A stretch of DNA of 19,319 bases from CAZDML01 sp964506645. Lineage in GTDB: Bacteria > Elusimicrobiota > Elusimicrobia > 2-01-FULL-59-12. Below are positions 5,865 to 14,278 of this stretch, piece after piece (the stretch's first letter is position 1; every line of letters begins with the position of its first letter). The stretch spans positions 1 through 19,319 of the forward strand of contig CAZDML010000025.1 of the NCBI GenBank assembly GCA_964506645.1. Direction: 5' to 3'. The notes under the pieces are model-generated. The model was not told the DNA's origin. It saw nothing but the letters and a program-made list of their open reading frames with translations, and made no database searches. A program made the position numbers and the translations under genes.

Positions 5865-7874
5865 CTATTTCTGCTTGTTTTTTAGGTGTGTTTTCGGCAT
5901 CATGCTTCTGATTTCAACAATCTTATCGCGGATGGCGGCTGCCAACTCAAATTGTAGCCCCTCCGCGGCTTCCAGCATCTGAGCCTCCAAATCCCGCACC
6001 ATCTGCGGTAGCTTTTCCGGATGGAGAACGGGAATCTCTCCCCCAATGATCGCTTTCGACATATGCGTCCCCCGCGCTTGTGCTTGAAACTCCTCGAGTT
6101 CATGGATCGATTTAATAATGGTTTTGGGTGTAATCTTGTGCGTCTTGTTGTAATCGAGCTGTTTCTGACGGCGTCGATTCATTTCATCCAGTGCCCGTTT
6201 CATGGAGCCTGTCACTTTATCGGCGTACATGATGATACGACCGTTAATGTTGCGCGCCGCACGACCACAGATCTGAATGAGCGTCGTTTCGCTGCGAAGA
6301 AATCCTTCCTTATCAGCATCCAGGATCGCCACCAACGACACTTCCGGGAGGTCGAGTCCTTCTCGTAGCAGGTTAATGCCGACCAACGCATCGAACGTCC
6401 CCTTCCGCAACTCTCTAAGAATCTCAATACGTTTGAGTGAATCGATTTCGGAATGCAAATATTGCACGCGTAGGCCTTTACGCTGGAGAAAGTCGGCCAG
6501 ATCTTCTGACATCTTCTTGGTCAGCGTCGTCACCAACGTCCGCTCTTTGAGTTTGGCAACCTTTTCTACTTCCGCCATCAGGTCATCGATTTGCCCCTGA
6601 ATGGGACGGATTTCCACGTCCGGGTCCACCAGCCCTGTCGGGCGAATCACCTGCTCGACCACGACACCCTGCGTCGCTTTCAGTTCATAGGGACCGGGGG
6701 TCGCGGAGATGTAAATCGATTGCGGAACCAGAGCTTCAAATTCCTTAAACTTCAGTGGCCGGTTATCCAGCGCCGATGGCAGCCGGAACCCATAGTCGAC
6801 CAACGTCTGTTTGCGCGAGCGGTCGCCTTCGTACATGCCGTTGACTTGCGGGAGCGCCACATGCGATTCATCGACGAGAAGAAGAAAATCCTTGGGAAAA
6901 TAATCCATCAAACAAGCCGGTCGCTCTCCGGCTGCACGCCCGCTCAGATGACGGGAATAGTTTTCGATTCCGTTGCAGTACCCCATCGTCCGCATCATTT
7001 CCAGGTCGTAACGGGTGCGCTGATCGATGCGCTGCGCCTCCAGAAGCTTCCCTTTGGATTTAAAAAAAGCCAGCTGATCGGTAAGCTCCTGCTCAATGTT
7101 TTTTATAGCAGCTTCCAATTCTGGGATCGTAGTTACAAAATGGCGAGCGGGATAAATAAAGGTTTTCTGCTTCTCCCGGAGAATTTTTCCGGTCAGCGGG
7201 TGGATTTCCGAGATTTTCTCAATCTCGTTACCAAAGAACTCAACGCGAACGGCCGTTTCCAGATAAGCCGGAAAGATTTCAACCGTATCGCCACGGACAC
7301 GCATTTTCCCCCGAGAAAATTCGACCTCATTGCGCTCGTATTGAATGCGGATGAGCTGCTGCAGTAGTTCTTCGCGGGACAGCGTCTGCCCGCGGGTCAG
7401 TCCAACACACAGGTTTCGATAGTTTTCCGGCGATCCTAAGCCGTAAATGCACGACACCGAAGCCACAACAATGACATCCTCACGTTCCAACAGGGAGGTC
7501 GTTGCTTTCAGACGCAATCGGTCGATATGGTCATTGACCGAGGAATCCTTTTCAATAAAGGTGTCCGACGATGGAACATAGGCTTCCGGCTGATAATAGT
7601 CGTAATAGGAGATAAAGTACTCCACGGCATTGTTCGGAAAGAATTGCTTAAACTCGGCGTAGAGCTGAGCGGCCAGGATTTTATTGGGAGAAAGGATGAG
7701 GGTCGGTTTTTGGACCTTGGCAATGATATTGGCGGCGGTGAAGGTTTTACCGCTTCCGGTCACACCCAGAAGAATCTGGTGGCGTTCCCCGGCCTGAACA
7801 CCTTTCGCCAATTCATCAATAGCCGCCGGCTGATCACCGGACGGCGTGAAGGGTGAAACCAGTTCAAAGGCCAT
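5865..7874 (-). CDS. uvrB: Excinuclease ABC subunit B
   Basis: UvrB is the damage-verifying helicase-like subunit of nucleotide excision repair. It is loaded by UvrA and then recruits UvrC for incision. The 669-residue length is normal for the family. Visible are Walker A GVTGSGKT (37-44), the DNA-gripping beta-hairpin with its tyrosines (SYYDYYQPEAYVP, about 89-101), the DESH box (335-338), helicase motifs such as TTLTKKM and QICGRAARN, and a C-terminal UVR motif for UvrC contact (about 625-662). The ATG lies 5 bases after the stop of the upstream receiver gene and has no Shine-Dalgarno, which suggests translational coupling to that gene. No SOS-like operator was recognised nearby. Transcription probably reads through from the dcw cluster. 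A separate promoter within the receiver gene cannot be excluded. Confidence 0.98.
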   Translation of the reverse strand: MAFELVSPFTPSGDQPAAIDELAKGVQAGERHQILLGVTGSGKTFTAANIIAKVQKPTLILSPNKILAAQLYAEFKQFFPNNAVEYFISYYDYYQPEAYVPSSDTFIEKDSSVNDHIDRLRLKATTSLLEREDVIVVASVSCIYGLGSPENYRNLCVGLTRGQTLSREELLQQLIRIQYERNEVEFSRGKMRVRGDTVEIFPAYLETAVRVEFFGNEIEKISEIHPLTGKILREKQKTFIYPARHFVTTIPELEAAIKNIEQELTDQLAFFKSKGKLLEAQRIDQRTRYDLEMMRTMGYCNGIENYSRHLSGRAAGERPACLMDYFPKDFLLLVDESHVALPQVNGMYEGDRSRKQTLVDYGFRLPSALDNRPLKFKEFEALVPQSIYISATPGPYELKATQGVVVEQVIRPTGLVDPDVEIRPIQGQIDDLMAEVEKVAKLKERTLVTTLTKKMSEDLADFLQRKGLRVQYLHSEIDSLKRIEILRELRKGTFDALVGINLLREGLDLPEVSLVAILDADKEGFLRSETTLIQICGRAARNINGRIIMYADKVTGSMKRALDEMNRRRQKQLDYNKTHKITPKTIIKSIHELEEFQAQARGTHMSKAIIGGEIPVLHPEKLPQMVRDLEAQMLEAAEGLQFELAAAIRDKIVEIRSMMPKTHLKNKQK

Positions 7875-7879
7875 GGAAT

Positions 7880-8245
7880 TTAGAACGCCGCGCTGACTTT
7901 TTGGTTCAGGAGATCCAGGTCAATCGGCTTCTGAATGTAGGACACCTTGGGATAAGCGGCGATGACGGCATCGATTTCACGGGACGCCCCCTCCCCCGTC
8001 AGGAGAATGACAGGGATCCCGGCCGTTTCTGCGCTGGCGCGAATGACTTTAAGAGCCTCCAAGCCCGACATGACCGGCATATGAAAATCGATCAACATCA
8101 GGTCCGGGTGGTTCGCCTGCGCGTAGTCTACCGCCATCTGGCCGTTATCCCCTTCCAGGACCTCGTAGCCTTCACTGCGAAAATTCTCCGCCAACATATA
8201 GACGATCGATGCATCGTCGTCGACAATCGCAATACATTTACTCAT
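7880..8245 (-). CDS. Single-domain response regulator fused to the end of the dcw operon by ATGA overlap
   Basis: A 121-residue receiver with D9/D10/D11, phospho-acceptor D53 (IDFHMP), T83 and K106 (QKPI), so all phosphorylation residues are present. There is no output domain. Its start codon overlaps the murG stop (ATGA), so its translation is probably coupled to murG, and uvrB follows after 5 bases. The segment between T83 and K106 (GEGASREIDAVIAAYPKVSY) differs from the usual GADD(Y/F) form. No kinase lies in the same unit; the kinase at 4342-5802 is the nearest candidate donor. Its presence inside a peptidoglycan operon suggests a link between cell-wall growth and a phosphosignal, but this is inference. 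Confidence 0.9.
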   Translation of the reverse strand: MSKCIAIVDDDASIVYMLAENFRSEGYEVLEGDNGQMAVDYAQANHPDLMLIDFHMPVMSGLEALKVIRASAETAGIPVILLTGEGASREIDAVIAAYPKVSYIQKPIDLDLLNQKVSAAF

Positions 8246-9345
8246 AGCTTTGTTATCCGTTCCGTGATGCGTTGAGCCGCCGCCGTATGGGTTTGCCGAA
8301 GGTCAGACGCCTGCCAGCGCTGGTCAACCTGACGGGCCTTCTCCCCTGATTGTACATAGGGCCGCAAACGTTTCGCTAAAGTCTCTACAGAAAGATCTTT
8401 GTCCAACAGGACTTCGGCCAGCTGACGTTTCATCAGAATCTCAGCATTAAAGAGCTGATGGTTCTCGGAGGCATAGGGATACGGCACAAGCACGGCCGGC
8501 TTAGCGACATGAGATAACTCTGCTATCGTTGAAGCCCCCGCCCGGCAGACGATGACATCGGCCGCGGCGTAGGCATGGGGCATATCGTGGCAATAGGGAA
8601 GCACTTTGGCCAAAATCGGTAGTGCACGGTAGCGCTCCTGAATAACATCGAAGTCCTTCGCCCCCGTGATGTGCAGCACCTGAAAGGACAGTCCTTCCTT
8701 AATAAGCACATCCCACGTTTGCATAGCCGTCTCGTTCATACTATGCGCACCCAGGCTCCCGCCAAACAGGAGAAAGACGACCCCTTCCGGACGGAGTCTA
8801 AATACGGCACGGGCCTGCCGGACATCCAGCGCTCTAATTTCAGACCGAATGGGTAATCCGGCGACCCAGACGTTATCCTTTGGAAAATAGGTTTGGCTCT
8901 CAGGGAAACTGACGGCAACCGAATCGGCCCAGCGTCCTAGCACGCGGTTAGCAATCCCCGGCAGCACATTTTGCTCATGGATCAGCGTGCGAATGCCCAG
9001 GAATTTCGCCATCACGACCATCGAAAACGAGAGATATCCCCCCATGCCTATCACAACCCGCGGACGGTGGCGACGCAGCAGTTGTAGCGCCTGACCCATG
9101 CCGACACCTAAGCGAATAGGAAACATGATCCACTTTAACGACAGCCCTCGCGGCAGGCCCTGTCCAACAATGGCTTTGACCGTCTGTCCTTCACGTTCTA
9201 AAAGCGCTTTGCCCATATCGCCCTGGCGAACAACAAACAACACGTCCCACTTTGCCTCCTGCTGAAGCGAACGCGCCACGGCCAAGCCGGGATAGAGGTG
9301 TCCGCCGGTGCCAGCCGCTACGATGATGGCCAGTGGGGGACTCAT
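8242..9345 (-). CDS. murG: UDP-GlcNAc:lipid I N-acetylglucosaminyltransferase (MurG)
   Basis: MurG adds GlcNAc from UDP-GlcNAc to lipid I on the inner face of the membrane to make lipid II. The 367-residue protein is a GT-B glycosyltransferase. It has the glycine-rich loop GTGGHLYPG (12-20), the second loop GMGGYLS (100-106), HEQN (123-126), GGSLGA (195-200), and the C-terminal donor-site region CRAGASTIAEL (267-277) with QLFNA (297-301). There is no signal peptide, and peripheral membrane association is usual. It overlaps ftsW by 4 bases at its start and the receiver gene by 4 bases at its end. Confidence 0.97.
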   Translation of the reverse strand: MSPPLAIIVAAGTGGHLYPGLAVARSLQQEAKWDVLFVVRQGDMGKALLEREGQTVKAIVGQGLPRGLSLKWIMFPIRLGVGMGQALQLLRRHRPRVVIGMGGYLSFSMVVMAKFLGIRTLIHEQNVLPGIANRVLGRWADSVAVSFPESQTYFPKDNVWVAGLPIRSEIRALDVRQARAVFRLRPEGVVFLLFGGSLGAHSMNETAMQTWDVLIKEGLSFQVLHITGAKDFDVIQERYRALPILAKVLPYCHDMPHAYAAADVIVCRAGASTIAELSHVAKPAVLVPYPYASENHQLFNAEILMKRQLAEVLLDKDLSVETLAKRLRPYVQSGEKARQVDQRWQASDLRQTHTAAAQRITERITKL

Positions 9346-10481
9346 CGGGATAAGGTTCGGTTCATTTTTCGTGTGGTCTGGATTTTCTCAAAACGGCCTT
9401 GGGATGAGATATTCAACATAATTCCTACTGCAATCATGGAAATAAGCGTGGAAGAACCGCCGAAGGATACAAACGGCAGAGGCAGACCCTTGGTCGGTAG
9501 CACTCCGCAGGACACGCCCATATTGATCACCGCCTGCAGGAGCATCCAGGCCGTAATCCCGGAAGCCAGGAGCTGGCCAAACAAATCCGGGGCACGTTTA
9601 GCGACCTGCCAGCCACGCATCCCCCAAAAGATAAAGAGAAGAATCAACATAATGGCACCGAGAAAACCGAGCTCTTCGCCGATGATCGGAAAAATGAAAT
9701 CCGTATGTGGGTCGGGGAGGTAGAGCAGCTTAAGCGTTGACGCCCCCAGCCCTTTCCCTAAGAATCCGCCGGAGCCAAACGCCATCAAAGATTGCGTCAC
9801 CTGATATCCGGCGCCCTGCGCATCGGCCCACGGGTTCAAAAAAGCCATAAGTCGGCGGCGGCGGTAAGGCACATGAAAGAGCAGAAAATACAGCGGTCCA
9901 CAGGCGGCCAAGGCGACCATCGCAATATGGTCGATGCGAATCCCTGCAAGAAAGAGCATCATCATACAGACCGAGCCCAACATCAACGGCGTCCCCAGAT
10001 CCGGCTCTACCACCATCAGCCCGCACACCGCCCCGATGACCATCAGCGCAGGCAAAAGACCATTGCCAAAATTTTTTATCTGACTCTGGCGCCTGTCCAA
10101 ATAACTGGCCAACCACAAAATGAGAGCTATTTTGGCAAGTTCAGAGGGCTGGAAGGTAAAACCGCCGAAATGGATCCAACGACGAGCGCCCTTCACGACA
10201 CGTCCAACAGCCAGCACGAGGACAAGCCCGGCTATCGCCGCCCCCAGAAGCGGTCGAGTCCATTTCTGCCAGCGGTGATAATCCAAACGCATCACCAACA
10301 ACATGGCAACGAGCCCCAGAACGTCCCAGATCAACTGTTTGCGAAAGAACAGATAGGCCGACCCATAACGGGTTTCCGCCATCATCGCGCTGGCGGAAAA
10401 TACCATCACGAGGCCAACGGCCATCAGCACAAGAGTAGCCAGCATCAGCGGCCGATCCAGCCAGAAACGTTTCAGCTTCAT
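9342..10481 (-). CDS. ftsW: SEDS-family septal peptidoglycan polymerase FtsW
   Basis: FtsW is the septal glycan polymerase that pairs with FtsI and uses lipid II. The 379-residue protein is strongly hydrophobic with about ten membrane segments. SEDS family motifs are present: GARRWIHFGGFTFQPSELAK (98-117), EPDLGT (159-164), the RRRRLMAFLNPWAD loop, and the C-terminal PLPFVSFGGSS. Position between murD and murG is the standard dcw location and favours FtsW over RodA. The start overlaps the murD stop by 4 bases (ATGA). Confidence 0.96.
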   Translation of the reverse strand: MKLKRFWLDRPLMLATLVLMAVGLVMVFSASAMMAETRYGSAYLFFRKQLIWDVLGLVAMLLVMRLDYHRWQKWTRPLLGAAIAGLVLVLAVGRVVKGARRWIHFGGFTFQPSELAKIALILWLASYLDRRQSQIKNFGNGLLPALMVIGAVCGLMVVEPDLGTPLMLGSVCMMMLFLAGIRIDHIAMVALAACGPLYFLLFHVPYRRRRLMAFLNPWADAQGAGYQVTQSLMAFGSGGFLGKGLGASTLKLLYLPDPHTDFIFPIIGEELGFLGAIMLILLFIFWGMRGWQVAKRAPDLFGQLLASGITAWMLLQAVINMGVSCGVLPTKGLPLPFVSFGGSSTLISMIAVGIMLNISSQGRFEKIQTTRKMNRTLSR

Positions 10482-11809
10482 TTCAAACGGCGAACCAGCG
10501 ATTTAAAATCACGGCCGCGCTCTTCATAGTTTTGATATTGATCAAACGACGCACAGGCCGGAGAAAGCAACACCACATCCCCGGGCCAAGCCAGCTTCGC
10601 TGCACGCCGTACGGCATTGGCCATCGTGGAACAGCTCTCGTGCGGCACCAGGGGTCCTAAATCTTTTTTGAGACGCGGTGTATCTTCTCCGATGAAGAGC
10701 AACATCCGCACCCGGGCCCGAATACGTCCAGCCAGACTTGTATAGGGAGTCCCTTTCCCACGCCCCCCCATGATCACAAGCAGCGGTTGCTGAAACGATT
10801 CCAGCGCTACACGCGTGGAATCGACATTGGTCGCTTTGGAATCGTTGATGTAGCGCACTCCGTTTAGCGTACGCACGACCTCGAGGCGATGCTCAACCCC
10901 CCGAAAACGTTCGAGGACGTTCTGAATCACCGTTGGAGAAATACCGCCAGCCAAGGCCAACGCCGCAGAAGCCAGAATGTTTTCGATGTTGTGAGGCCCA
11001 GGGAGCTGGGTTTTCAAAGCCCAACGGTAGGCTTTGCCGCTCCAACGCACGACGATATCTCCCTGGTGATAGTAAATCCCCTGTCTCAGCGGGGCGCGGC
11101 GGCTGAACAAAAAAACGCGTGCCGGACAACGCGCCGCCAGCTTTCGACAGGCCGGGTCATCTGCATTCAATACGCAGACGTCTTTACGGGTTTGATTTTC
11201 GAAGATGCGTGCCTTCGCCGCCACATAGGCCTGCATCGTGCCGTGGTGCTCCAAGTGGTCGGGAGTGATATTGAGAATGGCCGACAAGGTGGGATGAAAC
11301 GTATCGATATCTTCGAGTTGATAGCTAGAAACTTCAGCAACGACCGAGCTCTTCGCGGTGACTTTGACCACCACATCCGAGAGCGGCGTTCCAATGTTTC
11401 CTACAACAAATGTCCGGCGCCCGGCCGCTTTAAAAAGTTCTCCCACAAGCGTCGTTGTGGTGGTTTTTCCGTTGGTCCCTGTGATGGCGACCAAGTCGCG
11501 GGGATGTACGGCCTGCGCAGCCAGTTCCAACTCACTCCAAACTGGGATGTGGCGTCGATGCGCTTCTTTGAGTAAGGAAATATGCGGGATACCCGGACTG
11601 CGGATAATGAGATCGGACTTCAGAAGGGAAAGGCTGTGACCTCCCGTTTCAGTTTTAATAGTCCGAGGAACAGAAACGTTTAGACGCGGCTGGGATTCGC
11701 TTAAAAGGACATGAGCACCCCAACGCGCCAGAAGCCGGGCCGCTGCGAGACCGGACTTTCCGGCCCCGAGAACACCGACCGGTTTCCCTTTCCATTGCGA
11801 TTGAGGCAT
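10478..11809 (-). CDS. murD: UDP-N-acetylmuramoyl-L-alanine--D-glutamate ligase (MurD)
   Basis: MurD adds D-glutamate to UDP-MurNAc-L-Ala in the cytoplasm, using ATP. The 443-residue protein has an N-terminal Rossmann-like loop GAGKSGLA (15-22), the Mur ligase ATP loop GTNGKTT (111-117), the central NITPDHLEHHG segment, and the C-terminal INDSKATN and LSPACASFDQ motifs typical of MurD. It starts 6 bases after mraY and overlaps ftsW by 4 bases at its end. Confidence 0.97.
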   Translation of the reverse strand: MPQSQWKGKPVGVLGAGKSGLAAARLLARWGAHVLLSESQPRLNVSVPRTIKTETGGHSLSLLKSDLIIRSPGIPHISLLKEAHRRHIPVWSELELAAQAVHPRDLVAITGTNGKTTTTTLVGELFKAAGRRTFVVGNIGTPLSDVVVKVTAKSSVVAEVSSYQLEDIDTFHPTLSAILNITPDHLEHHGTMQAYVAAKARIFENQTRKDVCVLNADDPACRKLAARCPARVFLFSRRAPLRQGIYYHQGDIVVRWSGKAYRWALKTQLPGPHNIENILASAALALAGGISPTVIQNVLERFRGVEHRLEVVRTLNGVRYINDSKATNVDSTRVALESFQQPLLVIMGGRGKGTPYTSLAGRIRARVRMLLFIGEDTPRLKKDLGPLVPHESCSTMANAVRRAAKLAWPGDVVLLSPACASFDQYQNYEERGRDFKSLVRRLK

Positions 11810-11815
11810 GCGAGA

Positions 11816-12898
11816 TTATCGAAGTTTTAGGGAGGCCAAGGCAAAGAGTGCCAGGACGATCGCGACAATCCAAAATCGGATGGTCACTTTCGTCTCGGCC
11901 CAGCCAATCATTTCAAAATGATGGTGCAGCGGTGCCATCTTGAGGATTCGCTTTCCATGGATACGAAAAGAATACACCTGCGCAAGAACGGACAGCGCTT
12001 CGGCAACAAAAACTCCGCCGACCACAAGCAGAAGCAATTCTTGTTTCACGCAGACGGCCACCAACCCGATCGCCCCCCCGAGAAAAAGAGAGCCTGTATC
12101 CCCCATAAAAATCTCAGCAGGATAGGCGTTGAACCAGAGAAATCCCAAACAGGCGCCCACCAGACCGGCCAAAACAACGGTGAGTTCTCCGGCGCCTGGT
12201 ACAGGAATGATGCGCAGATACTGTGAAAACTTAACGTTACCGGCCAGGTAGGCCAGAATGCCATACGTCAACGCGGAGATCACCAGGGTGCCGGACGCCA
12301 GACCGTCTAGTCCATCGGCCAGGTTAACGGCATTCGATGCTCCAACGAGGACCATCATGCAGAAAGGCACATAAAAAACGCTTAATCCCAGCACCCATTC
12401 CTTCGAATACGGAACGCTGATGCTGCTATGAAAAGCCGGATTCGGAGGATTCACATACAGATATCCCGTTATGCCGAACGCGAGCACGAGCTGCCCGGCC
12501 ATTTTGACCATCGGCGTAAGGCCTTCCTTGTTTTTCCCGAAGCACTTTAAATAATCATCCCAGAACCCGATTAGCCAAAGCACCGTAGAGGAGACCACCA
12601 TGAGAATCACAAAACGGTTATCCATGCGAGCCCAGAGCAGCGTTGAGGCAACCATGGAGAGATAGATAATAATGCCCCCCATCGGCGGAGTACCGGATTT
12701 CGCATGATGCTGGGGCGGCCCAGAGGCACGTATATTTTGTGCCGCTTTCTTGGCTTTGAGCCACTGAATAATGCCCGGGGCAATCATGAGGGAAATGCCG
12801 AGAGCCGTCAGGAAGGCCCCCGCGGTTCGGAAGGTGATGTATTGAAAGACGTTCAGCGGCGAGAAAAATGATCGGAGCGAATGCAGGTGATAAAGCAT
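11816..12898 (-). CDS. mraY: Phospho-N-acetylmuramoyl-pentapeptide transferase (MraY)
   Basis: MraY transfers phospho-MurNAc-pentapeptide to undecaprenyl phosphate, making lipid I. The 360-residue polytopic membrane protein is of standard length. It carries the catalytic aspartates D114/D115 (FWDDYLK), the NAVNLADGLDGLASG motif, D267 in MGDTGSLFLGG, and the histidine cluster HHH (325-327), all hallmarks of the family. It begins 3 bases after the murF stop and is followed by murD after 6 bases. Confidence 0.98.
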   Translation of the reverse strand: MLYHLHSLRSFFSPLNVFQYITFRTAGAFLTALGISLMIAPGIIQWLKAKKAAQNIRASGPPQHHAKSGTPPMGGIIIYLSMVASTLLWARMDNRFVILMVVSSTVLWLIGFWDDYLKCFGKNKEGLTPMVKMAGQLVLAFGITGYLYVNPPNPAFHSSISVPYSKEWVLGLSVFYVPFCMMVLVGASNAVNLADGLDGLASGTLVISALTYGILAYLAGNVKFSQYLRIIPVPGAGELTVVLAGLVGACLGFLWFNAYPAEIFMGDTGSLFLGGAIGLVAVCVKQELLLLVVGGVFVAEALSVLAQVYSFRIHGKRILKMAPLHHHFEMIGWAETKVTIRFWIVAIVLALFALASLKLR

Positions 12899-12901
12899 AA
12901 C

Positions 12902-14278
12902 CTATCCTTGGAGTAGAGGATTCACGACATCCTCCAGTTTCATTGCGCGGGAACCCTTGAAGAGCACCGCCGGTTTTTGTGCGATCGACTTTTTTAATTC
13001 TGCCAGCAAAAGTGTTTTCTTCCGGAATCGCTTTACCGAAGGCCCTGACCCCAATCCTTCCAGCACAAAACGGGTATCGCGCCCATAGAGAAAGATTTTA
13101 TCGATCGACTGATCGCGAAGCCAGCGCCCAAGCTCGCGGTGTTCCTGACGTGCGGTGTCACCCAACTCCCGCATATCTCCAAGCACCAGCCATTTGGCCT
13201 GCTTATCATAGGCGGCAGAGAATCCTTGCACTGAGGCTCTCACGGACGAGGGATTGGCATTGTACGCATCGTTCACCAGGACGGCACCGCCAGGGTGTTT
13301 CAAGACCTGCATGCGCATGGCTGCTGGTTTAAACGTCTGTAGTCCTTCCACAATATCAATCAGCGACACCCCCGCCGCATGCGCCACCGCTGCAGCTCCA
13401 AGGGCATTGCTCACTTGATACAGGCCCGGAACAGACATGCGCACCTCCGATGTATTATCGCCGATGGTCAATGTAAATCGCACCGACCAGCCTTCCTGCT
13501 TCACATCACGAGCCGTGACATCAGCCGGACCTTTCTGGCTGAAGCGTAAGAGCTTGCATTTTAAAGAACCGGCGGCTTCCGCGAGCAGCGGATCATCCGC
13601 ATTGACAACCGCCGTTCCATCGGCCGGCAAAGCGTCCCACAACGCACGTTTCACAGCCAGAACGCCCTGTGGAGATTTTAGATGTTCCAGATGCGCCTTA
13701 CCAATATTGGTAATCAGCCCGATGCTCGGTTGTCCGATATCGGCCAAGAGCGCGAGATCGCCTTCCCTCGAGGCGCCCATTTCCAGAACCACAAAACGAT
13801 GATCGGGCTCGAGCTCGGTCATCATCAGTGGGACACCGATGTGATTATTGAGATTGCCACGTGTCGATAACGTTTTTCCCGCACGCGATAGAATAGCGGC
13901 TATCATTTCTTTGCTGGTCGTTTTTCCATTCGTGCCTGTAAGCCCGATAAATGTGGCCTGGCTCTGGCGACGTAGAAACCGCGCCAGATTCTGCAGCGCT
14001 GGCAAACTCTCTGGAACCTGAATGACTGCCGGCGCTGAAACCCCTTCGAAATGAAGACGTCCGTCTAGGGTCTGTATGACCACAGCCGCCGCCCCCTGTC
14101 GTGCAACATCCGAAATAAAATCGTGTCCATCATAACGAGAACCGGGAATGGCCCAATACAGGGCGCCCACAGGAAAGGTTCGGGAATCAATGGACAAGCG
14201 TTGCAGTGAAGCGTGAGGGTTCCCGGAAATAAAACGACCGTCAGTGGCCTTCACCAGCTGACTAAGAGTAATATTCAT
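12902..14278 (-). CDS. murF: UDP-MurNAc-tripeptide--D-alanyl-D-alanine ligase (MurF)
   Basis: MurF adds the D-Ala-D-Ala dipeptide to UDP-MurNAc-tripeptide, completing the cytoplasmic pentapeptide precursor. The 458-residue protein has the three Mur ligase domains. It shows the N-terminal DSRTFPVGALYWA segment, the ATP loop GTNGKTT (115-121), the LEMGASREGD and ITNIGKAHLEH central motifs, and NDAYNANPSS in the C-terminal half. It overlaps the murE stop by 4 bases (ATGA) and precedes mraY by 3 bases. Confidence 0.97.
   Translation of the reverse strand: MNITLSQLVKATDGRFISGNPHASLQRLSIDSRTFPVGALYWAIPGSRYDGHDFISDVARQGAAAVVIQTLDGRLHFEGVSAPAVIQVPESLPALQNLARFLRRQSQATFIGLTGTNGKTTSKEMIAAILSRAGKTLSTRGNLNNHIGVPLMMTELEPDHRFVVLEMGASREGDLALLADIGQPSIGLITNIGKAHLEHLKSPQGVLAVKRALWDALPADGTAVVNADDPLLAEAAGSLKCKLLRFSQKGPADVTARDVKQEGWSVRFTLTIGDNTSEVRMSVPGLYQVSNALGAAAVAHAAGVSLIDIVEGLQTFKPAAMRMQVLKHPGGAVLVNDAYNANPSSVRASVQGFSAAYDKQAKWLVLGDMRELGDTARQEHRELGRWLRDQSIDKIFLYGRDTRFVLEGLGSGPSVKRFRKKTLLLAELKKSIAQKPAVLFKGSRAMKLEDVVNPLLQG

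Noticed and set aside
6591..7367. Long plus-strand open frame (258 codons) opposite uvrB.
   Set aside because: It lies fully antisense to a conserved uvrB reading frame and shows no family motif; it is a shadow of codon bias on the opposite strand.
9792..10529. Long plus-strand open frame (245 codons) opposite ftsW.
   Set aside because: It is antisense to clear SEDS motifs, and its composition (many H, Q, R, P) is typical of the complement of a hydrophobic membrane gene.
10889..11575. Long plus-strand open frame (228 codons) opposite murD.
   Set aside because: Fully antisense to murD with intact Mur ligase motifs; no Shine-Dalgarno or family resemblance.
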